Part shown: one piece after another, positions 51,181 to 62,074 of the stretch | Numbering within the stretch: the stretch's first letter is position 1 | Layout: each line of letters starts with the position of its first letter | Origin: Bombyx mori | Taxonomy: Eukaryota; Arthropoda; Insecta; Lepidoptera; Bombycidae | NCBI RefSeq assembly: GCF_030269925.1 | Contig: NC_085116.1 | Span: forward strand, 10,850,001 to 10,914,000 | Reading direction: 5' to 3' | DNA length: 64,000 nucleotides | Position numbers and translations under genes: made by a program | The notes under the pieces: generated by a model | Databases searched by the model: none | What the model saw: the letters and a program-made list of their open reading frames with translations, nothing else | What the model was told of the DNA's origin: nothing

Positions 51181-52594
51181 TATTACGGAACACACTTATG
51201 AAATATAATTTTAAACTCAAACACAGTGAAAAATTAGGAAACAATGTCGTAAAAAAGGGCTAAAACCAAATAAATTAAAATTAACTTGAAAAAAGCGCCT
51301 ATTTAGTTTGACGTTCCCGCCCTTTTTTTTCACGGGGCGTATGGTGTGCAGATCATAGATTATACACTTAATATATTTGAGATAGATGCGCAACTCTCAT
51401 TTTTATTTTTGCTTTAGTTAGAGCCCGGGACAGCAGGCGTCGCTGCTGTCGATTATTAGTCTCCCTACCCCCCACCAGGTGGCTTTTTTAGTAATTTTAA
51501 TATTTTTTATAATTAACTCTCTTTATGAAAAAATCTTATCGTTTAGAATCGCTGAAATTCCCGGTAGTACTTATGAAATATTAAAGAACGTTTGATTGTG
51601 TTCAGCATTCTAATCGATAAGACCTTTTCATACAGAGAGAAAACAGTTTTTTTAAATAAAAAGCTGTAATTCTCTGTAAGCTATTTAATTTCCCTATATT
51701 ACAAACAATTTACTGTTAAAAGATAGTATGAACGTACAATTGTATAAAATTTCGAATAACAATAACTCCTCTAGATTAATCCTACTAGAGTACTTAATAA
51801 CATTAAATCGAAAGTTATCTAAAAGTTAATTAAGTCTAGATAATCAAATCATTCAATGTCACTTAAGTCATTTGTGCGAAATATAAACATGTCAGCTTTC
51901 CATTACAAACATAGTAGACAATTTGAATTAAATTTAATAAATTTGTTTCTTAACTATAGCAGTTCTTGCTTAAAGTTGATCGTGACAGATCATGACCTTG
52001 TATGAAAATATTACATCTATAAACACTACCTATGCTTCGTCATACAATAATTGTCATTTATACTAGCATTGTAGAGATAATACACACACTAAAGTGAATA
52101 CTAAATTATTCTTAGCATTCTTATAAACATTTAGAAATTTAAGAAACGATTAACCCACAATCATGTTCATAACATGTGACATTTTGTTCTGCACAAACGT
52201 TTTATTACATGATTTGAAAAACAAAAAATGTTTAAAAAATGTAATGATGATTTAAAGTACTCTTCAATATTGATAGTTTGTACTTAATGACGCTTATAGT
52301 AATCTTAGACATGATTACATTAGTTATACTTTTATTCCCTATCTAAATTATTTCTATTCTGACGTTTCTGATGCTTTAGCTTTGGTAATACTAGATGAAA
52401 CAAACAGCAGATTGAAAGAAAATCATCTTAAAGTTAATTACATTCATTACAAACCATTAGTTTACATTTTGTTACAAAAGAAACTGGTGTTCGTTACATG
52501 CAAATGAATTATAAACATACACATGCAAACATAAAATGTAAATTTATCTTTTAATCCAAATTAAATGTACACTAATATTACATCTAAATAATAG

Positions 52595-52720
52595 AAAGGG
52601 TTTCGAAAATTTTTATTGCACTCAACAGCAGACGAGCACGCAACCCGGCCCATGATAAGTGGTCACCAGTGCTTATAAACTTCAGCAGTGCCATAGGGGT
52701 TGCTGTCTATCACTTAAGTT
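52595..52720 (-). repeat. Degenerate Bm1-like SINE fragment in left arm
   Basis: TTTTTATTGCACTCAACAGC, GACGAGCACGCAACC and CTTCAGCAGTGCCATAGGGG correspond to the Bm1 3' part with many changes. The mirror copy is at about 58980-59105. The 65-codon frames here (52669-52866 and 58832-59029) are mirror images of each other and have no recognised domain. Confidence 0.5.
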
Positions 52721-53844
52721 TTAATAAATTATTAATATACTCAGTCACAAGCATATTGATTTCACATAATGAAAATGTAAGAAACATAATCATGTTTGGG
52801 CATTTTCATTTATATCTGCTCATACAGAAAACACAACTTAGCAAATATATTCCACAGTTAATCTAAATAATTGCAAATAATGCTTTTAAAGACCGTTGAC
52901 TTTTGATCATTAATTAAAATCATCTTCTCGTAGAATTTACAAAAGGTTATTTACAAAAATTTATATCAGTATTTTCATATATTACTAACTTACTAATTAC
53001 AACTATTCAAACGTAATACTATAACTATAAGAACTAAACAACCTATTTTAAAACAAAATTGGCATCAATTTAGTTCTTATGAACTATTTCAATTATTAAT
53101 TTATCAATTATAAACATATTTAAAAAAAATTAAGATCCCTTGAGAGTTCACGTTCCTTGCTGAATCAGTTTCTCTTCTGAAACGGAGAAACAAAGTATCT
53201 TAAGTATGTAACAAATATTGAAAAAATACGACCATGAAAAATTTAGTGTTAATGTAATCTTACTTACAAATTAATATATTACATAACACGTTCTGGTTCA
53301 AATATAGTGCATCAATCTTTTCATGTTTCAGACATTTTAGTGCTCCTTATAATTTTTCCATAAAATTTTGTCATTATCAAACCTTTGTCTACAAAAATAA
53401 AAACATTATTTTATATTGGGTAGAAGGATGAACGTGGTCACAGGCCACTTGGTGTAACTTAGTTATCAAACACCAGGAAACAAAACGTGAATGCCATCAT
53501 CTAACTTTGGATGTGAGATCAATTGTGCTGTATTTTATTTAAACAGGAAAGCATGACTGATTGATCATTCCAAAAAACTAGTTCGGGCCCACTTGACAAT
53601 AAGCATATAATACGCTGAGTTGCAAAACATAAATACTTCCACCCACTCGAGACAATTTTATTATCTGAGGTGTGTGTGTGATAGTACGAGACTTAATACC
53701 GACTGTTTTGATCAAAACTTAACATATATGATAGCTAGGCAGCAGAAATAGGAAGGACCATTAGTTGGTGCTAATTCATTTAATTATATTATGAATAATA
53801 ATTCTGTTAGCAAATAATATACCGGGAAAATAGTGTAAACTCAC

Positions 53845-53893
53845 CGTTATCAAGGCATCCGAAATAGCATTTCATTTTCGATCTTCGAGACAT
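53845..53893 (-). CDS. Small first exon in left arm (MSRRSKMKCYFGCLDN)
   Basis: Mirror of 57805-57853 with one amino-acid change (Ser for Pro at residue 2). The ATG is followed by a CxxxC pair and a GTGAGT donor. See the right-arm entry for interpretation. Confidence 0.35.
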
Positions 53894-54202
53894 GCTGATT
53901 TTTAATAATAAACATTCTGTAAGAAATGAAAATAGTTACACAGGCTTACGAAACGCTAACGAAGAAAAAAGTATTGGAGCCAAGTTATGTCTAAAGAGAA
54001 TTCAAAACAGAGTTTCTCAATGTCTAATCGTCTAATATTCTCATAAAGCTAAAAGTTGCTCTAAATTAATACTACAACGTAAAATAACTCACACCAAGAC
54101 CAAAAAAAAACGATTTAAAAAATTAAATCGTTACGACATTTTGAAAACTTTTTTTTTTTTTTGAGGTTGTTTTACGGCCCTGGAATTTTGAAAACTTCAA
54201 AG

Positions 54203-55116
54203 CAGTGTTTCCACTTACGTTTTTTTTAACACATTTTACCCTAGTTTCTTTTGAATTTACCCTAAAATTTCCTAGACAACTTTCATAAATTCTTTATATA
54301 GAAAGCGTAAATAAAATACAGAAAATAAACCACAGCATATTATTTAATGTAGGTATATATAATATAAACGCCCCCAGAAGATCATAGATCTATAGGATTA
54401 GAATTTTCAAGGAAGTCGACGCATTGCCTTTATATTCTTTTGCTGCACAACCTAACACTGTTCGGTTCTAAAATTGAGCAATTGTTTGCTGGCAAAGTTG
54501 GGAACTTTCTATGAAGCAAGCCGTTCAGGGTTTCATTAGAAAGCCTGTTTCTTTTGTCAGTTTTTAAATTTGAGAACACTGAATAATCTTTCCACCTCAG
54601 TCTTTGAAGAAGGAACTGCTAGCAAAAGTGAAATGACAATTACAAGGTTTTCGTAAATGAAATTACCATGATAATCTTTCATGGTACATGAAGTACCTGT
54701 ATATTACAATACAAGTAAGTTCTAGTGACATCAACGAAAATAGGTAAATAAAAATTTGGCGGATTATACTTATTGGGATTCTGGGGAATCCCTAAGAAAA
54801 AGCAGTGGCTTAATCTATGATTTACTTTACTAGAGGGTTACTGTTGAATCAAACCTTTATAGTTTTTATACACAACTCTGTTTTATTCTTTTACTTGTCA
54901 ACTCGACTTAATGTCATTCTCTCTCCATAAAATAAAATGTTCATTGTTTTACTTTAATTATCGTTTATTTTAAAATTTACAACAGTTACTAGTATAGGCT
55001 TTGCTTTTTACCCCGAAATATCCTAAATCCTGGTATTTTTTAAATTGTCTTTATCATCCAAAATATCAGCTATTTTTCCCTAAAAAAGGGAGAATTCCCT
55101 AAAAGTGGAAGCACTG
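54203..55116 (-). mobile_element. hAT element copy in left arm
   Basis: 914 bp from CAGTGTTTCCACTTACG to AAAAGTGGAAGCACTG, with 8-bp duplication CTTCAAAG on both sides (54195-54202, 55117-55124), the hallmark of hAT elements. On the minus strand it carries the decayed transposase C-terminus described for the right-arm copy. Confidence 0.88.
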
Positions 55117-55261
55117 CTTCAAAGTACGCTACATTTTTTATTGAGTCAGAACTCATATCTGCCATCTAGTGAGTTTATTAGATCATTAATGCCTAAAAGT
55201 TACAAAAATGACGTCGCCACAGGAGTAAGATGACGCTAGTTGTATGTTATTTTCCTTTGTA

Positions 55262-55358
55262 TGGGAGTTGCACCCCCCTGGTGCAGATCATAGATAATTG
55301 AATTCCATTTTATTTGATGTTAAATGTCAAATGTCTATCCAGGGGGGTGCAACTCCCA
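55262..55358. repeat. 97-bp hairpin present only in the left arm
   Basis: Perfect 20-bp inverted repeat TGGGAGTTGCACCCCCCTGG at 55262-55281 and its complement at 55339-55358. In the right arm the same place (~56430-56440) has no such unit, only CACCTCAACTCCCAT. It is either an inserted miniature element or a hairpin lost from the right arm. Confidence 0.8.
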
Positions 55359-55739
55359 AGGTGAATGAAGTTAGCCCCTCAAAAAAAATTTTTTTTCCTA
55401 TTTTATACTTATTTTCTATTAATTCATTTGTTCATGATTGTTCACTGTTAATAATTGTTTGTTCTGCATTTATTTATTTAAAAAAAATATTTAAAAATAT
55501 ACCTACAAGTTAGCCCCTCTAATGCAATTTTTAATATTTTTTCATCCTTAATGATTCGTAAATATTCATTTTCGATTGTTCTTATATAAAACACGTTTGT
55601 TCTCTTTCGAAATTACTCGTTTTTTGTTTAATTTACTATTTTTATTAGTTGAATAAATGTATGCAAAATATGTGTACTGCGCATGCGTCAACTATAATGC
55701 CTAAACATTCTACGCGGTTTTAATCGTGAAAAAAAAATA

Positions 55740-56038
55740 TAAATCCTGAAGGAGCAATTAATTGGTATACAGTTTAATTAAAAAAATTAAAAAATTAATA
55801 AATGAAATAATGTGCATTGGCTTTAAGTTAGACCAAATACATTTTTTCCATCCTCCTACTTATCGTTATGAAGGTATAAAAAAGATAGGTAGTTCACATA
55901 GGTAATATAAAAAAATAAGTAAATATGTTCATTATTTATCTTTCAAGAGATAATATAGGTATACATTATAATAGCTTTTTTACACAGTCGAAATTATATT
56001 CCTAACATTAGTAAAATAACATTTTAATACGATATTAT
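55740..56038. other. Palindrome spacer, ~300 bp
   Basis: Unique AT-rich DNA with no ORF or repeat that I recognise. It marks the centre of the inversion and would form the loop if the arms paired. Confidence 0.6.
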
Positions 56039-56583
56039 TATTTTTTTTCACGATTAAAACCGCGTAGAAAGTTTAGGCATTATAGTTGACGCATGCGCAG
56101 TACACTTAATTTGCATACATTTATTCAACTAATAAAAATAGTAAATTAAACAAAAAACGAGTAATTTCGAAAGAGAACAAACGTGTTTTATATAAGAACA
56201 ATCGAAAATGAATATTTACGAGTCATTAAGGATGAAAAAATATTAAAAATTGCATTAGAGGGGCTAACTTGTAGGTATATTTTTAAATATTTTTTTTAAA
56301 TAAATAAATGCAGAACAAACAATTATTAACAGTGAACAATCATGAACAAATGATGAACAAACGAATTGATAGAAAATAAGTATAAAATAGGAAAAAAAAT
56401 TTTTTTTGAGGTGCTAACTTCATTCACCTCAACTCCCATACAAAGGAAAATAACATACAACTAGCGTCATCTTACTCCTGTGGCGACGTCATTTTTGTAA
56501 CTTTTAGGCATTAATGATCTAATAAACTCACTAGATGGCAGATATGAGTTCTGACTCAATAAAAAATGTAGCGTACTTTGAAG

Positions 56584-57497
56584 CAGTGCTTCCACTTTTA
56601 GGGAATTCTCCCTTTTTTAGGGAAAAATAGCTGATATTTTGGATGATAAAGACAATTTAAAAAATACCAGGATTTAGGATATTTCGGGGTAAAAAGCAAA
56701 GCCTATACTAGTAACTGTTGTGAATTTTAAAATAAACGATAATTAAAGTAAAACAATGAACATTTTATTTTATGGAGAGAGAATGACATTAAGTCGAGTT
56801 GACAAGTAAAAGAATAAAACAGAGTTGTGTATAAAAACTATAAAGGTTTGATTCAACAGTAACCCTCTAGTAAAGTAAATCATAGATTAAGCCACTGCTT
56901 TTTCTTAGGGATTCCCCAGAATCCCAATAAGTATAATCCGCCAAATTTTTATTTACCTATTTTCGTTGATGTCACCAGAACTTACTTGTATTGTAATATA
57001 CAGGTACTTCATGTACCATGAAAGATTATCATGGTAATTTCATTTACGAAAACCTTGTAATTGTCATTTCACTTTTGCTAGCAGTTCCTTCTTCAAAGAC
57101 TGAGGTGGAAAGATTATTCAGTGTTCTCAAATTTAAAAACTGACAAAAGAAACAGGCTTTCTAATGAAACCCTGAACGGCTTGCTTCATAGAAAGTTCCC
57201 AACTTTGCCAGCAAACAATTGCTCAATTTTAGAACCGAACAGTGTTAGGTTGTGCAGCAAAAGAATATAAAAGCAATGCGTCGACTTCCTTGAAAATTCT
57301 AATCCTATAGATCTGTGATCTTCTGGGGGCGTTTATATTATATATACCTACATTAAATAATATGCTGTGGTTTATTTTCTGTATTTTATTTACGCTTTCT
57401 ATATAAAGGATTTATGAAAGTTGTCTAGGAAATTTTAGGGTAAATTCAAGAGAAACTAGGGTAAAATGTGTTAAAAAAAACGTAAGTGGAAACACTG
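56584..57497 (+). mobile_element. hAT element copy in right arm, with transposase remnant
   Basis: 914 bp with ends CAGTGCTTCCACTTTT and AAGTGGAAACACTG and duplication CTTTGAAG (56576-56583, 57498-57505). At 57088-57260 it encodes the hAT dimerisation domain in two frames: VPSSKTEVERLFSVLKFKN, then KTDKRNRLSNETLNGLLHRK. The frameshift after KFKN makes it dead. Mirror of 54203-55116, so the hAT inserted before the palindrome formed. Confidence 0.88.
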
Positions 57498-57804
57498 CTT
57501 TGAAGTTTTCAAAATTCCAGGGCCGTAAAACAATCTCAAAAAAAAAAAAAGTTTTCAAAATGTCGTTACGATTTAATTTTTTAAATCGTTTTTTTTTGTC
57601 TTGGTGTGAGTTATTTTACGTTGTAGTATTAATTTAGAGCAACTTTTAGCTTTATGAGAATACTAGACGATTAGACATTGAGAAACTCTGTTTTGAATTC
57701 TCTTTAGACATAACTTGGCTCCAATACTTTTTTCTTCGTTAGCGTTTCGTAAGCCTGTGTAACTATTTTCATTTCTTACAGAATGTTTATTATTAAAAAT
57801 CAGC

Positions 57805-57853
57805 ATGCCTCGAAGATCGAAAATGAAATGCTATTTCGGATGCCTTGATAACG
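57805..57853 (+). CDS. Small first exon in right arm (MPRRSKMKCYFGCLDN)
   Basis: ATG at 57805 encodes a basic start with a CxxxC pair and ends in a GTGAGT donor, phase 1. The first good in-phase acceptor is TTTCTCCGTTTCAG at 58521, giving EEKLIQQGT and a stop at 58548-58550. The beginning resembles the first residues of a THAP-type zinc finger (Met-basic-Cys-x3-Cys), but no THAP core follows that I can see. It may be the remnant of a transposase first exon or a micropeptide gene. Function unknown. Confidence 0.35.
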
Positions 57854-60488
57854 GTGAGTTTACACTATTTTCCCGGTATATTATTTGCTAACAGAATTAT
57901 TATTCATAATATAATTAAATGAATTAGCACCAACTAATGGTCCTTCCTATTTCTGCTGCCTAGCTATCATATATGTTAAGTTTTGATCAAAACAGTCGGT
58001 ATTAAGTCTCGTACTATCACACACACACCTCAGATAATAAAATTGTCTCGAGTGGGTGGAAGTATTTATGTTTTGCAACTCAGCGTATTATATGCTTATT
58101 GTCAAGTGGGCCCGAACTAGTTTTTTGGAATGATCAATCAGTCATGCTTTCCTGTTTAAATAAAATACAGCACAATTGATCTCACATCCAAAGTTAGATG
58201 ATGGCATTCACGTTTTGTTTCCTGGTGTTTGATAACTAAGTTACACCAAGTGGCCTGTGACCACGTTCATCCTTCTACCCAATATAAAATAATGTTTTTA
58301 TTTTTGTAGACAAAGGTTTGATAATAACAAAATTTTATGGAAAAATTATAAGGAGCACTAAAATGTCTGAAACATGAAAAGATTGATGCACTATATTTGA
58401 ACCAGAACGTGTTATATAATATATTAATTTGTAAGTAAGATTACATTAACACTAAATTTTTCATGGTCGTATTTTTTCAATATTTGTTACATACTTAAGA
58501 TACTTTGTTTCTCCGTTTCAGAAGAGAAACTGATTCAGCAAGGAACGTGAACTCTCAAGGGATCTTAATTTTTTTTAAATATGTTTATAATTGATAAATT
58601 AATAATTGAAATAGTTCATAAGAACTAAATTGATGCCAATTTTGTTTTAAAATAGGTTGTTTAGTTCTTATAGTTATAGTATTACGTTTGAATAGTTGTA
58701 ATTAGTAAGTTAGTAATATATGAAAATACTGATATAAATTTTTGTAAATAACCTTTAGTACATTCTACGAGAAGATGATTTTAATTAATGATCAAAAGTC
58801 AACGGTCTTTAAAAGCATTATTTGCAATTATTTAGATTAACTGTGGAATATATTTGCTAAGTTGTGTTTTCTGTATGAGCAGATATAAATGAAAATGCCC
58901 AAACACGATTATGTTTCTTACATTTTCGTTATGTGAAATCAATATGCTTGTGACTGAGTATATTAATAATTTATTAAAACTTAAGTGATAGACAGCAACC
59001 CCTATGGCACTGCTGAAGTTTATAAGCACTGGTGACCACTTATCATGGGCCGGGTTGCGTGCTCGTCTGCTGTTGAGTGCAATAAAAATTTTCGAAACCC
59101 TTTCTATTATTTAGATGTAATATCAGTGTACATTTAATTTGGATTAAAAGATAAATTTACATTTTATGTTTGCATGTGTATGTTTATAATTCATTTGCAT
59201 GTAACGAACACCAGTTTCTTTTGTAACAAAATGTAAACTAATGGTTTGTAATGAATGTAATTAACTTTAAGATGATTTTCTTTCAATCTGCTGTTTGTTT
59301 CATCTAGTATTACCAAAGCTAAAGCATCAGAAACGTCAGAATAGAAATAATTTAGATAGGGAATAAAAGTATAACTAATGTAATCATGTCTAAGATTACT
59401 ATAAGCGTCATTAAGTACAAACTATCAATATTTAAGAGTACTTTAAATCATCATTACATTTTTGAAACATTTTTTGTTTTTCAAATCATGTAATAAAACG
59501 TTTGTGCAGAACAAAATGTCACATGTTATGAACATGATTGTGGGTTAATCGTTTCTTAAATTTCTAAATGTTTATAAGAATGCTAAGAATAATTTAGTAT
59601 TCACTTTAGTGTGTGTATTATCTCTACAATGCTAGTATAAATGACAATTATTGTATGACGAAGCATAGGTAGTGTTTATAGATGTAATATTTTCATACAA
59701 GGTCATGATCTGTCACGATCAACTTTAAGCAAGAACTGCTATAGTTAAGAAACAAATTTATTAAATTTAATTCAAATTGTCTACTATGTTTGTAATGGAA
59801 AGCTGACATGTTTATATTTCGCACAAATGACTTAAGTGACATTGAATGATTTGATTATCTAGACTTAATTAACTTTTAGATAACTTTCGATTTAATGTTA
59901 TTAAGTACTCTAGTAGGATTAATCTAGAGGAGTTATTGTTATTCGAAATTTTATACAATTGTACGTTCATACTATCTTTTAACAGTAAATTGCTTGTAAT
60001 ATAGGGAAATTAAATAGCTTACAGAGAATTACAGCTTTTTATTTAAAAAAACTGTTTTCTCTCTGTATGAAAAGGTCTTATCGATTAGAATGCTGAACAC
60101 AATCAAACGTTCTTTAATATTTCATAAGTACTACCGGGAATTTCAGCGATTCTAAACGATAAGATTTTTTCATAAAGAGAATTAATTATAAAAAATATTA
60201 AAATTACTAAAAAAGCCACCTGGTGGGGGGTAGGGAGACTAATAATCAACAGCAGCGACGCCTGCTGTCCCGGGCTCTAACTAAAGCAAAAATAAAAATG
60301 AGAGTTGCGCATCTATCTCAAATATATTAAGTGTATAATCTATGTGTCTATCTTTCAGTGTCACTCCAGCATGTTCAATGCTCATTGGTGAAAAGCATTG
60401 TAGCATTGTGGAGCAAATTTCAAAATAAATCAGAACAGTTCAAAGAAACACGTAATGATACGAATGAATATTTAATAGGATAAATAAA

Positions 60489-60565
60489 ATGCATCTTTCT
60501 CAAATAAAGGATTTTGTTAGCAGTGTTGCTGTAACCATAACCATTTTACAGTTTCTTTCTGGAAT
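60489..60565 (+). CDS. slv: SWEET exon 1
   Basis: ATG at 60489, MHLSQIKDFVSSVAVTITIL then QFLSG, the first membrane helix. Donor GTAAGT at 60566, phase 2. Confidence 0.9.
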
Positions 60566-61943
60566 GTAAGTTAAGTCATGTATTCATGTGTTGTGTTAAC
60601 TTGTGTTTCTAAGAAGGAACCAATGGCTAATTTTGAATCTTTGTTACAGTCTAGTTTGCAAACAATATGTCGTAAATCGGACCACAGCTGAAGCTTCTCC
60701 GCTTCCATTTATATGTGGCGTCATGTCGTAAGATTCAAAACATTTGTTTATATGATTTAAGTACCTATATAAAATTGGAAACGTTTCGAATTTTAAATGA
60801 AACTCAAAAACAAATAGTTTGTTTGCATTTGACTTTAAAGTTTACTTAAATATTAATTTATGTGTTTCAGTGCCGCTCTCTGGATATTGTATGGACTTAC
60901 TAAACATGACAATAAAATTGTGTTTGTCAATGTAATTGGTGTGACGCTCATGTTTGCCTATACAGCTGTGTTCTACATCTTCACATTTAAAAAGTCATCA
61001 GTTTTGAAACAGATTTTTGCTATGGTTGCATTTATAATATTCACACTTGGATATGTGTCTGTTGAAGATGACAATGAACTACTTTTGGGTAGACTAGGTG
61101 AGTTGAAAAATTAATTTCAACAAATTATCTTGTCTAAACTAATACATAGATTTATTGTACAGTCACTTTTCTGTTTTATGTTGCAGGGTTGTTAGCATGC
61201 TCCTTCACACTGTTGACGATAGCTTCTCCATTGAGTAAATTATTTTATGTCCTAAAAGTAAAATGTACTGAATGTCTTCCATTCCCAATGATACTAATGT
61301 CTTTTTTCGTGTCTGCAACATGGTTCCTATATGGCTTAATTGAAGAGGATGTATATATTACAGTATGTATTAATATTGTTTATACATTACAATATATTTG
61401 GTCAAATGATTCATGCTGACCTTATGAAGCATTAAATAAAACATTCAACATAATATGAGAAAATTTTACAATTATAATTTTCAGAAGTATTCAATATCTA
61501 CTATCAGAATGTACTCAGTTATTTTTTATCTTAGATCTGATAAAAAGATAATTCTACAGTGTGAACATTTAAAAAATATATTATTGCAATTAAAAGTAAC
61601 ATTTATTGTTATACTTTTGTATCAATTGTAATCTAATACAGATAATCATGACAGCTGTATTAAGTCTAAAACTATCTTATCTAGGATAAATTGAAGTGTA
61701 CAGGAATGAATTTAAGGAATGAAGTACTCTGATTTTAAAACATAAAATAATATAAAAAATTTAATAATTACATTTAAAAATGTAATTTATTAACAATTTA
61801 TTGAATTATTTACTAATCTTTACATCTTTTTTCAATTTCAGACACCAAACTTCATTGGAGGTACATTGGCTGTACTTCAGCTCTCATTATTTTTAATCTT
61901 CCCGAGCAAACCCCATGGCTTGACAAAAAGTTTACTTGTGTAA
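60489..61943 (+). CDS. slv: SWEET sugar transporter (saliva-type), 219 aa, five exons
   Basis: Bidirectional membrane sugar uniporter of the SWEET family, with two triple-helix (MtN3) repeats joined by a linker helix, in plasma or Golgi membrane. The five exons join in frame. Motifs: PFICGVMS and WILYGLTKHDNKIVFVNVIG in the first repeat, then ASPLSKLFYVLKVKCTECLP, SATWFLYGLIEEDVYITTPN and LAVLQLSLFLIFPSKPHGLT in the second. The length fits the fly protein saliva (226 aa). The last exon ends at TAA, which overlaps a donor-like GTAAGT, so an alternative C-terminus is possible. The start lies 145 bp from the palindrome edge. Confidence 0.92.
60650..60727 (+). CDS. slv: SWEET exon 2
   Basis: Acceptor TTGTTACAG; encodes VCKQYVVNRTTAEASPLPFI and CGVM. 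It matches the CRKYI...GVPFICGFLS segment of fly saliva. Donor GTAAGA. Confidence 0.9.
60871..61097 (+). CDS. slv: SWEET exon 3
   Basis: Acceptor GTGTTTCAG; encodes AALWILYGLTKHDNKIVFVN, VTLMFAYTAVFYIFTFKKSS and the linker helix VAFIIFTLGYV. Donor GTGAGT, phase 1. Confidence 0.92.
61187..61362 (+). CDS. slv: SWEET exon 4
   Basis: Acceptor ATGTTGCAG; encodes LLACSFTLLTIASPLSKLFY, VKCTECLPFPMILMSFFVSA and TWFLYGLIEEDVYIT. Donor GTATGT, phase 0. Confidence 0.93.
61842..61943 (+). CDS. slv: SWEET exon 5 (stop)
   Basis: Acceptor TTCAATTTCAG; encodes TPNFIGGTLAVLQLSLFLIF and PSKPHGLTKSLLV, then TAA. The TAA overlaps a GTAAGT that could act as a donor. Confidence 0.85.
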   Translation, partial: TPNFIGGTLAVLQLSLFLIFPSKPHGLTKSLLV

Positions 61944-62068
61944 GTTTTTACCTAATTTAATCTCATTTTAGTATGCCAAATTACTGCTACTTATCATTAA
62001 TAGTTAAGGATGATACAGCATTGTGAATGCTAATTAACTATATATTTTTTTTATTGGGAAGATCTATT

Positions 62069-62074
62069 AATAAA
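62069..62074 (+). terminator. Possible polyadenylation signal of the SWEET gene
   Basis: AATAAA 126 nt after the SWEET stop. Further AATAAA motifs occur downstream (for example ~62880), so the true 3' end is uncertain. Confidence 0.35.

Larger units (their letters stand above)
45917..51331 (-). mobile_element. Complete non-LTR retrotransposon (element D), both ORFs open
   Basis: 5' end TTCCCGCCCTTTTTTTT at about 51315-51331, 3' A run at 45917-45932, flanked by the 14-bp duplication ACGGGGCGTATGGT (45903-45916 and 51332-51345). ORF1 and ORF2 are uninterrupted and three bases apart. Layout and domains place it in the RNase H-bearing I/Jockey supergroup. Its 5' end is nearly identical to the copy at 1-699, so the family has moved recently and this copy may be active. 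Confidence 0.95.
51354..60344. repeat. Giant inverted palindrome, ~9.0 kb
   Basis: The left arm (51354-55739) and right arm (56039-60344) are reverse complements over ~4.3 kb with scattered differences, separated by ~300 bp of unique AT-rich DNA. The outer ends are CATAGATTATACAC and its complement. Example pairs: 51420 GAGCCCGGGACAGCAGGCGT with 60255-60280 inverted, and 55681 GCATGCGTCAACTATAATGC with its complement at ~56080-56097. Single-base differences (for example at 53892 against 57808) and an ~80-bp length difference show the arms are distinct copies. No matching target duplication is seen (GTGCAGAT / TGTCTATC). Confidence 0.93.

Noticed and set aside
51346..55295. Shared 15-mer GTGCAGATCATAGAT at the palindrome's left junction and in the hairpin unit
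   Set aside because: A 15-base match in 64 kb of AT-rich DNA can occur by chance, and the flanking sequence does not continue the match.
52669..59029. 65-codon frames in both arms taken as a conserved gene
   Set aside because: They are the same DNA seen twice because of the palindrome, overlapping a degenerate Bm1 fragment. No domain.
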